Notes: generated by a model not told the origin, from the letters alone. DNA of 64,000 bases from an uncultured Bacilli bacterium (GCA_934201705.1 CAKPXF010000002.1:62001-126000); one strand, 5' to 3'. Numbered from the stretch's first letter, positions 47,204 to 56,309 are shown. Numbers and translations are program-made.

Positions 47204-48973
47204 ATGCTCTCTTGTAATGTTAAATCCTTTGTATATTATGAGCATCACAGCAATGATTATGTAATGCAACATGTCCATAATTGCTATGAATGTGTTTTTT
47301 ACGTTGAAGGGAAAGGAATAATTACTGCAGATAATGATGTTTATGAATATAATGGTCCAACAATTACAATAGTTTCACCATCAATTAAACATGATGAAAA
47401 AACACTTGAATTTTCAAGATTGTTTATTATTTTATTTGAACTTAAAAATAAAGATGCTTTTAAGCCATTTACAAGTTTAAAATTAAGTGAAAATGATGTC
47501 GAAGTATTTACAAATTTATTTTTTAAAATGCAAAATGAAGAAAAAGAAAAGAAGCATTTATATCAAAGTATGATGAGTGCTTACTTTTCTTTGCTTCTTT
47601 GCCAGTTTTTAAGATTGTTATCAAACAATAAAAATGAATCAATTAATAAGGAATTAGTTAATAGAACAAAAAATTACATAAAAGAAAACTATAATCAAAA
47701 AATTGATTTTCAACAAATAGCGGCTTCATTTGGCTATAGCTATGATAGATTTAGACATATTTTTAAAGATGAAACAAATACATCTATAAACCAATATTTA
47801 TTAAATTGTCGTTTATATGCTGCTAAGCAAATGCTACTTAATAGTAAAATGCAAATAAAAGAAATTGCCTTAAATTGTGGATTTAAAAGTAATGTTCATT
47901 TTAACAATTTCTTTAATGAAAAAATGAATATATCACCGCAGCAGTTTAGAAATTCTAGAGATAATCAAATTGATGTTGGTGTATTTAAAATTGAAGGGAA
48001 GCAAGATGGTGATAAAATGAAAAAGATACTATTTATAGATACAGATATTGGTGGAGATTGCGATGATGCTGGTGCCTTAGCCTTAGCAAATATATTTAAA
48101 AATAAAGGCTTAATTGACATACTTGGAATAACATTTACAACTTCAAGCATTTATGGTCCGGCTTGCATTGATGCTATTAATAAATTTTACAATAATACTT
48201 TTTTAATAGGAATGACAAGTCGAAAGAATTATTGTGTGGATAACGTTAATGCTTTCCAAGAAATATTAGCTAAAGAGTTTAAAAATGATTTTTACGATAA
48301 AAATAATGATATTTTAAGGAAAGCAATAGATTCTATAAAATTAATTAGAAAGCAATTAGCACAAGCCAAGGATAACTCAATTACCTTTGTATGCATTGGC
48401 CAATTGAATAATGCTTCTGATTTGCTTGATTCAGTAGCTGATGAATATTCTTCTTTAAATGGAATTGAACTTGTTAAAAAGAAAGTAAAAGAATTTGTTA
48501 TTATGGGAGGCTTGTTTAAAGATAATGATGAATTAATTAGCTTTGAAAATATCACATATGACAGTGAATATAATATTGCAACAGATATTCCTTCATCTAT
48601 TAATTTTATAAATAAGGTTCCTGTTAAGACAACATTTAGCGATTTTAAGGTTGGCTATCATATAAAAACAGGCAAATCATTGCTTTTAGAAAATAATTTA
48701 AATAATCCAGTTACAAGGGCCTATAAGATTTTTCAAAATCGTCCAAGAGAATCATGGGATTTACTGACCATGTGGTACGCAGTCTTTAATGATGATGCTT
48801 TCTTTAAAACATCTAAAGAAGGAAAAATAAGTATTGATAAAAATGGTGTTACAACATTTAATGAAAATGCAAAAAACAATCAATTTTATATACAATTAAA
48901 CAATGAAAATTCTTTTATTGAAGAAAAAATCGATGATATATTATTAAATAGGGGTGAGTTTAATGAAAAATAA
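47204..48973 (+). CDS. AraC-type regulator fused to a nucleoside-hydrolase-like domain
   Basis: 589 residues in one open frame. Residues 1-150 form a cupin-like sensor (QHVHNCYECVFYVEGKG). About 165-260 is a double AraC helix-turn-helix (IAASFGYSYDRFRHIF; EIALNCGFKSNVHFNNFF) ending in SPQQFRNS. After a linker, residues 272-589 begin with MKKILFIDTDIGGDCDDAGAL, the calcium-binding signature of inosine-uridine nucleoside hydrolases (Asp279, 281, 285, 287, 288), and continue with VIMGG and a C-terminal ESWDLLTMWYAV. A GGTGAT lies just before Met272, so an internal start giving a separate hydrolase is possible. GGTGGTGAT precedes the main ATG. It probably controls the surrounding sugar genes. Confidence 0.75.
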   Translation: MLSCNVKSFVYYEHHSNDYVMQHVHNCYECVFYVEGKGIITADNDVYEYNGPTITIVSPSIKHDEKTLEFSRLFIILFELKNKDAFKPFTSLKLSENDVEVFTNLFFKMQNEEKEKKHLYQSMMSAYFSLLLCQFLRLLSNNKNESINKELVNRTKNYIKENYNQKIDFQQIAASFGYSYDRFRHIFKDETNTSINQYLLNCRLYAAKQMLLNSKMQIKEIALNCGFKSNVHFNNFFNEKMNISPQQFRNSRDNQIDVGVFKIEGKQDGDKMKKILFIDTDIGGDCDDAGALALANIFKNKGLIDILGITFTTSSIYGPACIDAINKFYNNTFLIGMTSRKNYCVDNVNAFQEILAKEFKNDFYDKNNDILRKAIDSIKLIRKQLAQAKDNSITFVCIGQLNNASDLLDSVADEYSSLNGIELVKKKVKEFVIMGGLFKDNDELISFENITYDSEYNIATDIPSSINFINKVPVKTTFSDFKVGYHIKTGKSLLLENNLNNPVTRAYKIFQNRPRESWDLLTMWYAVFNDDAFFKTSKEGKISIDKNGVTTFNENAKNNQFYIQLNNENSFIEEKIDDILLNRGEFNEK

Positions 48974-50327
48974 ATTATTATTAGTTGCAACTTTTATGCT
49001 AACTCTTGCATCATGCAACAATCAAACCAAAAGAGATAGTTTAATTTTTTATGTGTGGGGAGATGCTAGCGAGATAGCTTGCTATGAAAAAATAGCTAAT
49101 GATTTCACTAATGAAACAGGAATTAAAGTAAGCGTTCAACCATCAACTGGTGAATATTATGATAATTTGAATATTTCATTTTCATCAAAAAATAATGCTC
49201 CCGATATTTTCTTTACTGAATCTGGTGAATTTTTATCACATTTAGCTAGTGACAAATTACTTAATTTAACACCTTATATTAATGATGGTACAATTGATGT
49301 TAAAACAGCAAATAATAATGATGGAAATATTGAACTTTGGGATATTAATGATGCTTATCGCTATGATGGAAATGAAGTTGGAAAAGGAGATTACTATGCT
49401 TTAATTAAGGATTGGTCACCTGATTTTGTTATGTGGTATAACAAATCACATATTGATGAATATAATACGACAAACAATCTAAAAAAAGGTGATAAAGGAT
49501 ATATGGAATATCCATCAAGCACAACCCCTATGACTTGGGATGAATTTATAGATATGTCATATAAGCTTACTAAGGAAAATAGATATGGAACAATGCTTGA
49601 TAGAGTTCCTTATAAGCATTTAATGGAATGGATACAGATGACTGGCTCATCAACTTGGACTGACAATAATAAGTACTTTAATAATAAAGATGAAAATGTT
49701 TATAAGGCTTTTAAATTTTTCTGCGATTTACAAATTGGAGAGAAACCATCTTCTCCTATTATTGGCCCTACAGGAGTTGGAAGTGGACAAGCCTTTGCTA
49801 ATGGAAATTTAAGCTTTGCTTTTTTTGGAAACTGGGCATATTCAACTTATAATTGGAATAGCGTTGGCTTTGAAATTGGCTATTGCCCATCGCCAGTTCC
49901 TGCAAAAAAAGATAATAGTGAACTTACAAATAGTGATATTTATGCAACAAGCTGTGGGATGATTTCCCTTGCAATTTATAAGGATACTACTTTAAAAGAT
50001 GAGGCAATTAAGTTTTTAAATTACTACATGACAAAGGGTAATGAATATATGGCCAAAAAGGGCTTTAATATTCCTGGCAATAAGATAATTGCTAATAGTA
50101 ATTCTTATAAAAATCCTGAGGATTCAGCTCTTGCAGCTATTAATCAATATTTTTTAGAAATTGCTAATAATTATACTCATCCAATAGTTTATAATAAATA
50201 TATTGGCCAAGATACATTTGAAGAAATAGTTGGTAAATATATGTCAAATTATTTATCAAATCCTAAGGGCTCATCTTTACAAGAGGTTTTAGATAATATT
50301 GCATCTGATGTTAAAAGAGAATTATAA
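48963..50327 (+). CDS. Sugar ABC transporter substrate-binding lipoprotein (family 1)
   Basis: About 454 residues, signal with lipobox LASC (Cys18). FYVWGDASEIACYEKIANDFTNETGIKVSVQPS, APDIFFTESGEF and FFGNWAYSTYNW match MalE/UgpB-type extracellular binding proteins for oligosaccharides. The ATG at 48963 overlaps the end of the AraC-hydrolase gene and has GGGGTG upstream; a GTG at 48954 is rejected since it is part of that site. Followed by its two permeases. Confidence 0.92.
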   Translation: MKNKLLLVATFMLTLASCNNQTKRDSLIFYVWGDASEIACYEKIANDFTNETGIKVSVQPSTGEYYDNLNISFSSKNNAPDIFFTESGEFLSHLASDKLLNLTPYINDGTIDVKTANNNDGNIELWDINDAYRYDGNEVGKGDYYALIKDWSPDFVMWYNKSHIDEYNTTNNLKKGDKGYMEYPSSTTPMTWDEFIDMSYKLTKENRYGTMLDRVPYKHLMEWIQMTGSSTWTDNNKYFNNKDENVYKAFKFFCDLQIGEKPSSPIIGPTGVGSGQAFANGNLSFAFFGNWAYSTYNWNSVGFEIGYCPSPVPAKKDNSELTNSDIYATSCGMISLAIYKDTTLKDEAIKFLNYYMTKGNEYMAKKGFNIPGNKIIANSNSYKNPEDSALAAINQYFLEIANNYTHPIVYNKYIGQDTFEEIVGKYMSNYLSNPKGSSLQEVLDNIASDVKREL

Positions 50328-50338
50328 AAGGGGATTTT

Positions 50339-51262
50339 ATGAAAAAGATTTCTCATAGTGAAAAAAGTAATAGAATTCGCTTTTTCATGTATATTAGTCC
50401 TTGGCTAATTGGTTTTGCATGCTTTACAATTGTACCAATGGTTTTGTCAATGATTTATAGCTTTACAGATGTTAAAATGGCAACTGTAAACTCTGCAAAA
50501 TTGAATTTTATTAATTTTAAAAATTATATTTATATATTTACTGAAGACAAAGATTTTCAAAGAGCGATATTAAATACACTAACTTATGCTTTTGTAAAGG
50601 TTGGCTTATTGGTTATTTTCGCTTTATTACTTGCGTTATTATTAAATCGTAAGGTTTTTGGCCGTAAAGCTTTTAGGGTTTTAATTTATTTGCCTGCAGT
50701 TATTCCAGTTGTTAGTGTTTCTTTACTTTGGAAATTAATATTTACTGGTGGTGAAAACAATGTAGCTAATTATTTTTTAAGCTATTTAGGATTGGCGCCA
50801 GTTAATTTCTTTGGTAATAAAACAAGTGCAATGGGGACAATTATCTTTGTAGGTATTTGGAGTGGACTTGGGCCAACTATGTTAATATTACTAGCAGCAA
50901 TTCAAGGTGTCTCTTCTGATTTACTTGAGGCTAGTGAGCTTGATGGTGCTAATGCTTTCCATAGATTGATATATATTATTATTCCAACAATTTCAAAAGC
51001 GCTTGTATTTGTTGTATTAACATCACTAATTTCATCTTTACAAGCTTATGCTGAAGTTAAATTATTAACTGAAGGCGGGCCTGGAAATGCTACTACGACA
51101 ATGTCTTTATTAATTGTTGCTAATGCCTTTAAAACCTTAGGTAATAAGACACTTGGTTATGCTTGTGCTCAAGGCTGGGTTGTATTTTTAATGACTTTCG
51201 TTTTTGGCTTAGTATATGTTTTATTATCAACTAAAAAAGAAAAGCAAATAGAAGGGAGATAA
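50339..51262 (+). CDS. Sugar ABC transporter permease (UgpA/MalF family)
   Basis: 307 residues with six membrane segments. It begins with RIRFFMYISPWLIGFACFTIVPMVLSMIYSFT, the classic start of this family, and the ATPase-docking EAA loop is LLEASELDGANAFHRLIYIIIP. An AAAGGGG site precedes the ATG. It forms the channel with the permease at 51268. Confidence 0.93.
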   Translation: MKKISHSEKSNRIRFFMYISPWLIGFACFTIVPMVLSMIYSFTDVKMATVNSAKLNFINFKNYIYIFTEDKDFQRAILNTLTYAFVKVGLLVIFALLLALLLNRKVFGRKAFRVLIYLPAVIPVVSVSLLWKLIFTGGENNVANYFLSYLGLAPVNFFGNKTSAMGTIIFVGIWSGLGPTMLILLAAIQGVSSDLLEASELDGANAFHRLIYIIIPTISKALVFVVLTSLISSLQAYAEVKLLTEGGPGNATTTMSLLIVANAFKTLGNKTLGYACAQGWVVFLMTFVFGLVYVLLSTKKEKQIEGR

Positions 51263-51267
51263 AAGCT

Positions 51268-52113
51268 ATGACTAATAGAAAAATTAAAGAAAAAGTCATT
51301 AATGTATTATTATTTATCGTAGCTTTACTTATATCTATTTTCTTTGCTTTACCATTTATTTATATGATTTTAATGTCTTTAATGAAATCATCAAATGATA
51401 TATTTACATATCCGCCAAAGCTTTATTCAGGAGTTTTAAAACTTTCAAATTATTCAGAAGCATTTAAAGAAATAAATATGGGAAGGCTACTAGTCAACAC
51501 ATTAATAATGGTTGTTTCTTCAATGGGAATTGGAATTACATCATCAATTCTTGTGGCTTATGGATTTTCTAGATTTAAGAATAAGTATTCAAATGTTTTC
51601 TTTGTTATTTTACTTTCAACAATGATGATACCATGGGTTGTAACTATGATACCAGCCTATGCTGAATTTGAATTTTTAGGTTGGATTGGCACTCGTTTGC
51701 CATTAATAATTCCATGGATTGGTGGATCGGCATTTAATGTCTTTATGCTAAAGCAATTTATGGATGATGTGCCAAAGGATTTAGATGAAGCTGCTAAGAT
51801 TGATGGAGCGAACTCTTTTACAATTTTGATTAAAGTATTATTACCGCAAATTACACCATGCTTAGCAACACTATTAGTATATGCATTTATTAACTCATGG
51901 AGTGATTATGTTGGACCTAGTATTTATTTACAATCAAATCCAGATTTATATACTTTATCACTTGGTATGCAAAGATTTTTCTCATCAACAGGTAGTGCTA
52001 ATTGGACACATGTAATGGCAGCGTCAGTAATATTTTCACTTCCAATGGTTTTAGTATTAACATGTGCACAAAAAGCCTTTGTTAGAGGTGTAGTATCATC
52101 TGGAATTAAATAA
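51268..52113 (+). CDS. Sugar ABC transporter permease (UgpE/MalG family)
   Basis: 281 residues with six membrane segments and the EAA loop LDEAAKIDGANSFTILIKVLLP. MMIPWVVTMIPAYAEF and the end QKAFVRGVVSSGIK are typical. GAAGGGAG lies before the ATG. Last gene of the second sugar locus; no ATPase gene follows, so it must share one. Confidence 0.93.
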   Translation: MTNRKIKEKVINVLLFIVALLISIFFALPFIYMILMSLMKSSNDIFTYPPKLYSGVLKLSNYSEAFKEINMGRLLVNTLIMVVSSMGIGITSSILVAYGFSRFKNKYSNVFFVILLSTMMIPWVVTMIPAYAEFEFLGWIGTRLPLIIPWIGGSAFNVFMLKQFMDDVPKDLDEAAKIDGANSFTILIKVLLPQITPCLATLLVYAFINSWSDYVGPSIYLQSNPDLYTLSLGMQRFFSSTGSANWTHVMAASVIFSLPMVLVLTCAQKAFVRGVVSSGIK

Positions 52114-52115
52114 AG

Positions 52116-52170
52116 AAAAAAGTTATTAAGAATCTAAATAAAACTTTAGAATTTAATAACTTTTATTTTT
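52116..52170. terminator. Bidirectional terminator between permease and NifU-like genes
   Basis: AAAAGTTATTAA and its complement (52117-52129 against 52152-52164) form a long stem continued by AATCTAAA/TTTAGA, with A and T runs at both ends. Confidence 0.8.
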
Positions 52171-52429
52171 CTATTTCAACATTTTCAGTTACTTCCAAAA
52201 CATTTGTAACCTTAACAACTCCTGGAACTTCTTCTTTTAATAATGTAGCAACTCCATCTTGAAGTGTACTTTCAATTAAATCACAACCTGCACAAGCTCC
52301 AATCATCCTTACAAAAACCTCACCATCTTGATATTTAACAAATTCAATATCTCCGCCATCTCTATTTATAAATGGTCTTATTTTTTCAAGGACAGTAATG
52401 ATTTGATTTACTATTTGTTTATCATCCAT
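52163..52429 (-). CDS. NifU C-terminal domain Fe-S scaffold protein
   Basis: 88 residues that correspond to the NifU_C/NfuA scaffold domain: VLEKIRPFINRDGGDIEFV at the start and the cluster-binding CxxC in GACAGCDLIESTLQDGV. It carries Fe-S clusters to apoproteins. AGAAGGTGG lies before the ATG. It stands alone, transcribed away from the S1-domain gene. Confidence 0.93.
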   Translation of the reverse strand: MDDKQIVNQIITVLEKIRPFINRDGGDIEFVKYQDGEVFVRMIGACAGCDLIESTLQDGVATLLKEEVPGVVKVTNVLEVTENVEIEK

Positions 52430-52545
52430 TTTAAGCCACCTTCTTTTGCGACATTATTATATCATTATTCTTCTAAATTTCATACATTTTTATGCGAAAA
52501 ATATAAAAGAAATAAAACATTTATTAAACAAAACATTAAAGCATG

Positions 52546-52554
52546 TGGTATAAT
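52546..52554 (+). promoter_or_regulatory. Extended -10 promoter of the S1-domain/pgi operon
   Basis: TGGTATAAT is a perfect extended -10 (TATAAT at 52549-52554); the -35 is poor. Confidence 0.5.
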
Positions 52555-52572
52555 TAAAAAGAGGGTTTAAAA

Positions 52573-52947
52573 ATGAAAGAATTTAAAGTTGGCGAAATTA
52601 TAAAAGTTAAGGTAATAGGATTTCAACATTATGGTATTTTTATAAAATGCTTAGATGATGAATCTTATACTGGCTTAATTCATATTTCTGAAATATCTAA
52701 TGATTTTGTTAAAGATGTTAGCAAATTTGCTAAAATAGATGACATTTTATATGCGAAGATATTAGCTATTGATGATACAAATAAGCATATTAAATTATCA
52801 ATTAAAGCAACACAGCCAAAAAATAGATATCGTTCAAACTATATGAAGCCAAAGTTCTTAGATAAGTATAAAGATTTTAAACCTCTAAATGATAAATTAA
52901 ATGAATGGATAATGCAACAATTAAAGGAGAAGAAAAAATATGATTAA
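52573..52947 (+). CDS. S1-domain RNA-binding protein (YugI/CvfD-like)
   Basis: 124 residues. The first 75 form one S1 domain: GEIIKVKVIGFQHYGIFIKC, TGLIHISEIS, KIDDILYAKILAIDDTNKHIKLSIKA. A basic tail follows. The family (general stress protein 13) binds RNA or ribosomes and regulates translation or stress responses. It overlaps pgi by 8 bases, as in many Firmicutes. Confidence 0.88.
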   Translation: MKEFKVGEIIKVKVIGFQHYGIFIKCLDDESYTGLIHISEISNDFVKDVSKFAKIDDILYAKILAIDDTNKHIKLSIKATQPKNRYRSNYMKPKFLDKYKDFKPLNDKLNEWIMQQLKEKKKYD

Positions 52948-54235
52948 TGTCGATTTATCAAGAGTTAGCGTTAAATGTAAAAAAGCTATAAAGGCAATGA
53001 AATTAAAAGTTGCTAATATAGACAAAATGATTAATGACAAAACAGGAGAGGGTGCTGATTTTTTAGGTTGGACTAACTATCCTGATACTTTAACGCAAGC
53101 TGAAGTTAATAGAATTAAAAAGGCAGCAGCTAGAATTAGAGATAATTGTGATGTCTTGGTTGTTATTGGTATTGGCGGAAGCTATTTAGGTGCAAAAGCA
53201 GCTATTGATGCAATTAATGGTATTGTTAATCAGCCAAAATGTAGAATTGTATTTATGGGTAATACCCTTTCTCCAACATATACAGCTCAAGTGTTAAAAT
53301 CACTTGAAGGGAAAAAAATTGGTATTAATGTTATTTCAAAATCAGGAACAACAACTGAACCAGCAATTGCTTTTCGTTTAGTTTCTGAACTTGCTAAAAA
53401 ATGTTGGGGACCAAAAAGATATGCAAAATATGTAATCGCAACAACAGATGCAAGAGTTGGCGCTTTGCATAGTATGGCTTTTTCTGAAGGATATGAAGAA
53501 TTTGTGATACCAGATGATGTTGGCGGAAGATATTCTGTATTTACTCCAGTTGGCTTATTCCCAATGGCAGTTGCTGGAATTAACATCGATGAATTTATTA
53601 TGGGTGCTAAAGCAGGCGTTAAAGAATATAACAATCCAAATCTTGAAGAAAATGAAGCATATAAGTATGCTGCTGTTCGTTTCTATGAAAATAATAATGA
53701 TAATAAAACAGCTGAATTTTTAATTACGTATGAACCACATTTTACTGCATTAGCAGAATGGTGGAAGCAATTATTTGGCGAATCTGAAGGAAAAAATGGA
53801 AAAGGATTGCTCCCTTGCTCATTATGCTTTTCAACAGATTTACACTCAATGGGGCAATTTTGTCAACAAGGTACTCCATGCTTCTTTGAAACAACAATTG
53901 CTTTTGGAAAGTATCAAGATGATGTAATTATTCCTCATACATTAGTTGACTTAGATAAATTAAATTATATAGCAAATAAGCCTTTATCAATGGTTGAAGA
54001 TATTGCTATGCGAGCTACTATGGATGCTCACTTTATAGATGGTGGACATAATAATGTTTTAATTGAACTTGAACAAATGGATGCATACAATTTAGGACAA
54101 CTTATGTATTTCTTCTGTAAAGCTTGTGCTATGTCTGCGTATTTATTAAATGTTAATCCATTTAATCAACCAGGCGTAGAAGCTTATAAGTCAAGAATGA
54201 AAGAATTATTAAAAAATAGTAAAAATAATAAATAA
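52940..54235 (+). CDS. pgi: Glucose-6-phosphate isomerase
   Basis: Interconverts glucose-6-phosphate and fructose-6-phosphate. 431 residues, the short bacterial form. It shows VVIGIGGSYLGAKAAID, VISKSGTTTEPAIAFRLV, DDVGGRYSVFTPVGLFP (the isomerase signature region), the catalytic-site GESEGKNGKG, and IALIELEQMDAYNLGQLMYFF-like end. AAAGGAG lies before the ATG in the tail of the S1 gene. Confidence 0.97.
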   Translation: MINVDLSRVSVKCKKAIKAMKLKVANIDKMINDKTGEGADFLGWTNYPDTLTQAEVNRIKKAAARIRDNCDVLVVIGIGGSYLGAKAAIDAINGIVNQPKCRIVFMGNTLSPTYTAQVLKSLEGKKIGINVISKSGTTTEPAIAFRLVSELAKKCWGPKRYAKYVIATTDARVGALHSMAFSEGYEEFVIPDDVGGRYSVFTPVGLFPMAVAGINIDEFIMGAKAGVKEYNNPNLEENEAYKYAAVRFYENNNDNKTAEFLITYEPHFTALAEWWKQLFGESEGKNGKGLLPCSLCFSTDLHSMGQFCQQGTPCFFETTIAFGKYQDDVIIPHTLVDLDKLNYIANKPLSMVEDIAMRATMDAHFIDGGHNNVLIELEQMDAYNLGQLMYFFCKACAMSAYLLNVNPFNQPGVEAYKSRMKELLKNSKNNK

Positions 54236-54254
54236 ATCATAAAGGAAAACAAAC

Positions 54255-54971
54255 ATGGAAATTTTTCTAACGCTTGCCTTCTTATTTATGGTTGGCTCAT
54301 TATTAGGATGGGTACTTGAATTATTCTTTAGAAGATTTTTTACAGCTAAAAGATGGATTAATCCAGGCTTTTTAACAGGCCCTTGTCTTCCAATTTATGG
54401 CTTTGGACTTGCATCACTTTATGCAATGTCAAGAATTGATTTATCTTTTATTGAAAATATTTATTTACAAAAAATAACTTTGTTTATAATTATGACTATT
54501 ATAGTTACCTTAATTGAATATATTGGGGGCTTAATATTTATTAAAGGATTAAAAACCAAACTATGGGATTATTCAAAAAGATGGGGTAATATTCAAGGAA
54601 TTATTTGTCCTTTATTTACACTATTTTGGTTTTTGGGAAGTATGGGATATAATTTATTATTAGATAAGTATGTTGTAAAAATGGCAACATGGTTTACTAA
54701 TAATATTATGTTTTCATTCTTTGTTGGCGTTTTCTTTGGAATAATGTTGGTTGATCTTGCCATGTCTATTGGACTTGCAAGTAAAATTAAAAATATTGCA
54801 AAGGAATACAATATTGTTGTTAAGTGGGAATCTTTAAAGCAATCAATTGCTATGAAAAAAGAATCATTAAAGGAAAAAGTACAATTTATTACACCATTTA
54901 AAAATGTTCCTTTAAAGGAAAGTATACAACATTATATAGAACAATATAAAGACAAAGATAAGAATAAATAA
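54255..54971 (+). CDS. CmpB-like putative ABC-transporter type IV membrane protein (pfam06541)
   Basis: 238 residues, about five membrane segments. The N-terminal VGSLLGWVLELFFRRFF...WINPGFLTGPCLPIYGFG and WDYSKRWGNIQGIICPLF are the hallmarks of the ABC_trans_CmpB family, whose function is undefined. The C-terminus is a charged cytoplasmic helix. AAAGGA lies before the ATG, 19 bases after pgi. Confidence 0.85.
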   Translation: MEIFLTLAFLFMVGSLLGWVLELFFRRFFTAKRWINPGFLTGPCLPIYGFGLASLYAMSRIDLSFIENIYLQKITLFIIMTIIVTLIEYIGGLIFIKGLKTKLWDYSKRWGNIQGIICPLFTLFWFLGSMGYNLLLDKYVVKMATWFTNNIMFSFFVGVFFGIMLVDLAMSIGLASKIKNIAKEYNIVVKWESLKQSIAMKKESLKEKVQFITPFKNVPLKESIQHYIEQYKDKDKNK

Positions 54972-54974
54972 TTA

Positions 54975-55003
54975 TTGACTTTATTTAATCTTTGTAATAT
55001 AAT
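54975..55003 (+). promoter_or_regulatory. Promoter of the infC-rpmI-rplT operon
   Basis: TTGACT (54975-54980), exactly 17 bases, TATAAT (54998-55003): one of the strongest promoters in the window, as expected for ribosomal genes. Confidence 0.85.
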
Positions 55004-55009
55004 AATTGT

Positions 55010-55134
55010 GCAACGAAAAAGTTGTGGAAAGAAGAGGCGCCCGCTTCTCACCTGATTTTCTAAGAAAATAGGTAAATGTCACAATTTGTAAGAAAAGTAT
55101 ATTTAAGGGCGCATCTTGCGTCCTTTTATTTTTG
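55010..55134 (+). promoter_or_regulatory. L20-type leader with attenuator of infC-rpmI-rplT
   Basis: The terminator AAGGGCGCA/TGCGTCCTT (55105-55125, three-base loop) is followed by a T-run to 55134. Its arm GGGCGC (55107-55112) can instead pair with GCGCCC (55037-55042), an antiterminator. Between them ACCTGATTTTC and GAAAATAGGT (55050-55073) form a further hairpin. This is the arrangement of Firmicutes L20 leaders, where free ribosomal protein L20 promotes termination. Confidence 0.82.
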
Positions 55135-55150
55135 TAAGAAAGAGGGTATC

Positions 55151-55711
55151 ATTATCAATAATTCATCATTCAACAATAATCGTATGCCAACAAATAAGAA
55201 TTCTGATTATCTAGTTAACGAATCTATTCGTTTCCCTAAAGTTTTAGTAATTGATGCAAATGGTAATGCTTTAGGTGTTAAAGATAGAAGAGAAGCTTTA
55301 AATATGGCAAAAGAAGCAAATTTAGACTTGTTTTGTATTTCACCACAAGCTACTCCACCAGTATGTAAAATACTAGATTTTGGAAAGCATAGATATCAAT
55401 TAGAAAAGAAAAGAAAAGAAAACGAAAAAAAACAAAAAGCAATGATTCAAGATGTTAAGCAAATTCAATTAAGTCCTGTTATTGATACACATGACATTGA
55501 AACTAAAGCAAGACATTCAACAAACTTTTTGAAAAACGGCGACAAAGTTCGTGTTGTTGTTCGCTTTAAAGGAAGACAAATGGCACACCCTGAAGTTGGT
55601 GAGGAAGTAATGAACCGTTTTATTACAATGTGTTCAGAAGTTGGAGTTGTTGAAAAAAAGCCAGTTATGGATGGTAGAAATCTAATAGCTACTTTAACTC
55701 CAAAGAAATAA
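55151..55711 (+). CDS. infC: Translation initiation factor IF-3 (non-AUG start)
   Basis: IF-3 binds the 30S subunit and checks start codons. The core begins DYLVNESIRFPKVLVIDANGNALG and shows PPVCKILDFGKHRYQ, the linker helix with KKRKENEKKQKA, and HDIETKARHSTNFL...VVVRFKGRQMAHPEVG. The only ribosome site, GAGGG at 55142-55146, sits before the codons ATC ATT ATC; ATT at 55151 or ATC at 55154 is the likely start, matching the known rare start codon of infC and its self-control. The in-frame ATG at 55076 lies within the leader RNA, before the attenuator, and the ATG at 55184 has no ribosome site. Confidence 0.93.
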   Translation: MINNSSFNNNRMPTNKNSDYLVNESIRFPKVLVIDANGNALGVKDRREALNMAKEANLDLFCISPQATPPVCKILDFGKHRYQLEKKRKENEKKQKAMIQDVKQIQLSPVIDTHDIETKARHSTNFLKNGDKVRVVVRFKGRQMAHPEVGEEVMNRFITMCSEVGVVEKKPVMDGRNLIATLTPKK

Positions 55712-55728
55712 TTGAGGAGGAAATAAAT

Positions 55729-55923
55729 ATGCCAAAAATGAAATCAAGAAAAGCTTTAACTAAGAGAGTAAGAGTTACAGGCACTGGAAAATTAAAAAGA
55801 AAATGTGCTAATATGTCTCACTTAGCACCTATTAGATCACAAAAACAAAAAAGACATTTAAGTAAAGCAAGATTAGTTCACGAAACAGATGCAAAGAGAC
55901 TAATGCCTTGCATTCAAAAGTAG
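55729..55923 (+). CDS. rpmI: 50S ribosomal protein L35
   Basis: 64 residues: MPKMKSRKALTKRVRVTGTGKLKR at the start and HLAPIRSQKQKRHLSKA, the standard L35 sequence, very basic. TGAGGAGG lies before the ATG. Middle gene of infC-rpmI-rplT. Confidence 0.98.
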   Translation: MPKMKSRKALTKRVRVTGTGKLKRKCANMSHLAPIRSQKQKRHLSKARLVHETDAKRLMPCIQK

Positions 55924-55935
55924 GAGGAAAAGAAT

Positions 55936-56295
55936 ATGAGAGTAAAAGGTGGACCAGCTACTAGAAATAGAAGAAAAAAAGTTTTAAAATTAGCGAAGGG
56001 TTATTATGGTTCAAAACATCTTCTTTTTAGAACTGCTAAACAACAAGTAACTAAAGGTTTATACTATGCTTTTAGAGATAGAAAGCAAACAAAGAGAAAC
56101 TTTAGAAAATTATGGATTGTTAGAATTAACGCAGCTGCTAATCAATGTGAAATGAATTATTCAACATTAATGCATGGATTAAAGCTTGCTAAGATTGATA
56201 TCAACCGTAAGATGCTTTCAGAACTTGCAATCAACGATTTTGCTGCTTTTGCAAAACTTGCTGAAAAAGCAAAAAAAGCTTTAGCTAAAGCTTAA
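55936..56295 (+). CDS. rplT: 50S ribosomal protein L20
   Basis: 119 residues: MRVKGGPATRNRRKKVLKLAKGYYGSKHLLFRTAKQQV is the L20 extension that binds 23S rRNA and the leader of its own operon; LWIVRINAAAN is conserved. AGGAGG precedes the ATG. Early ribosome assembly protein and probable repressor of its operon through the leader. Confidence 0.98.
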   Translation: MRVKGGPATRNRRKKVLKLAKGYYGSKHLLFRTAKQQVTKGLYYAFRDRKQTKRNFRKLWIVRINAAANQCEMNYSTLMHGLKLAKIDINRKMLSELAINDFAAFAKLAEKAKKALAKA

Positions 56296-56309
56296 TATTT
56301 ATAAAAAGT

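Noticed and set aside
55076..55183. In-frame ATG at 55076 as the start of IF-3
   Set aside because: It lies inside the leader RNA, upstream of the attenuator hairpin, and adds residues foreign to IF-3; the leader structure explains the open frame.
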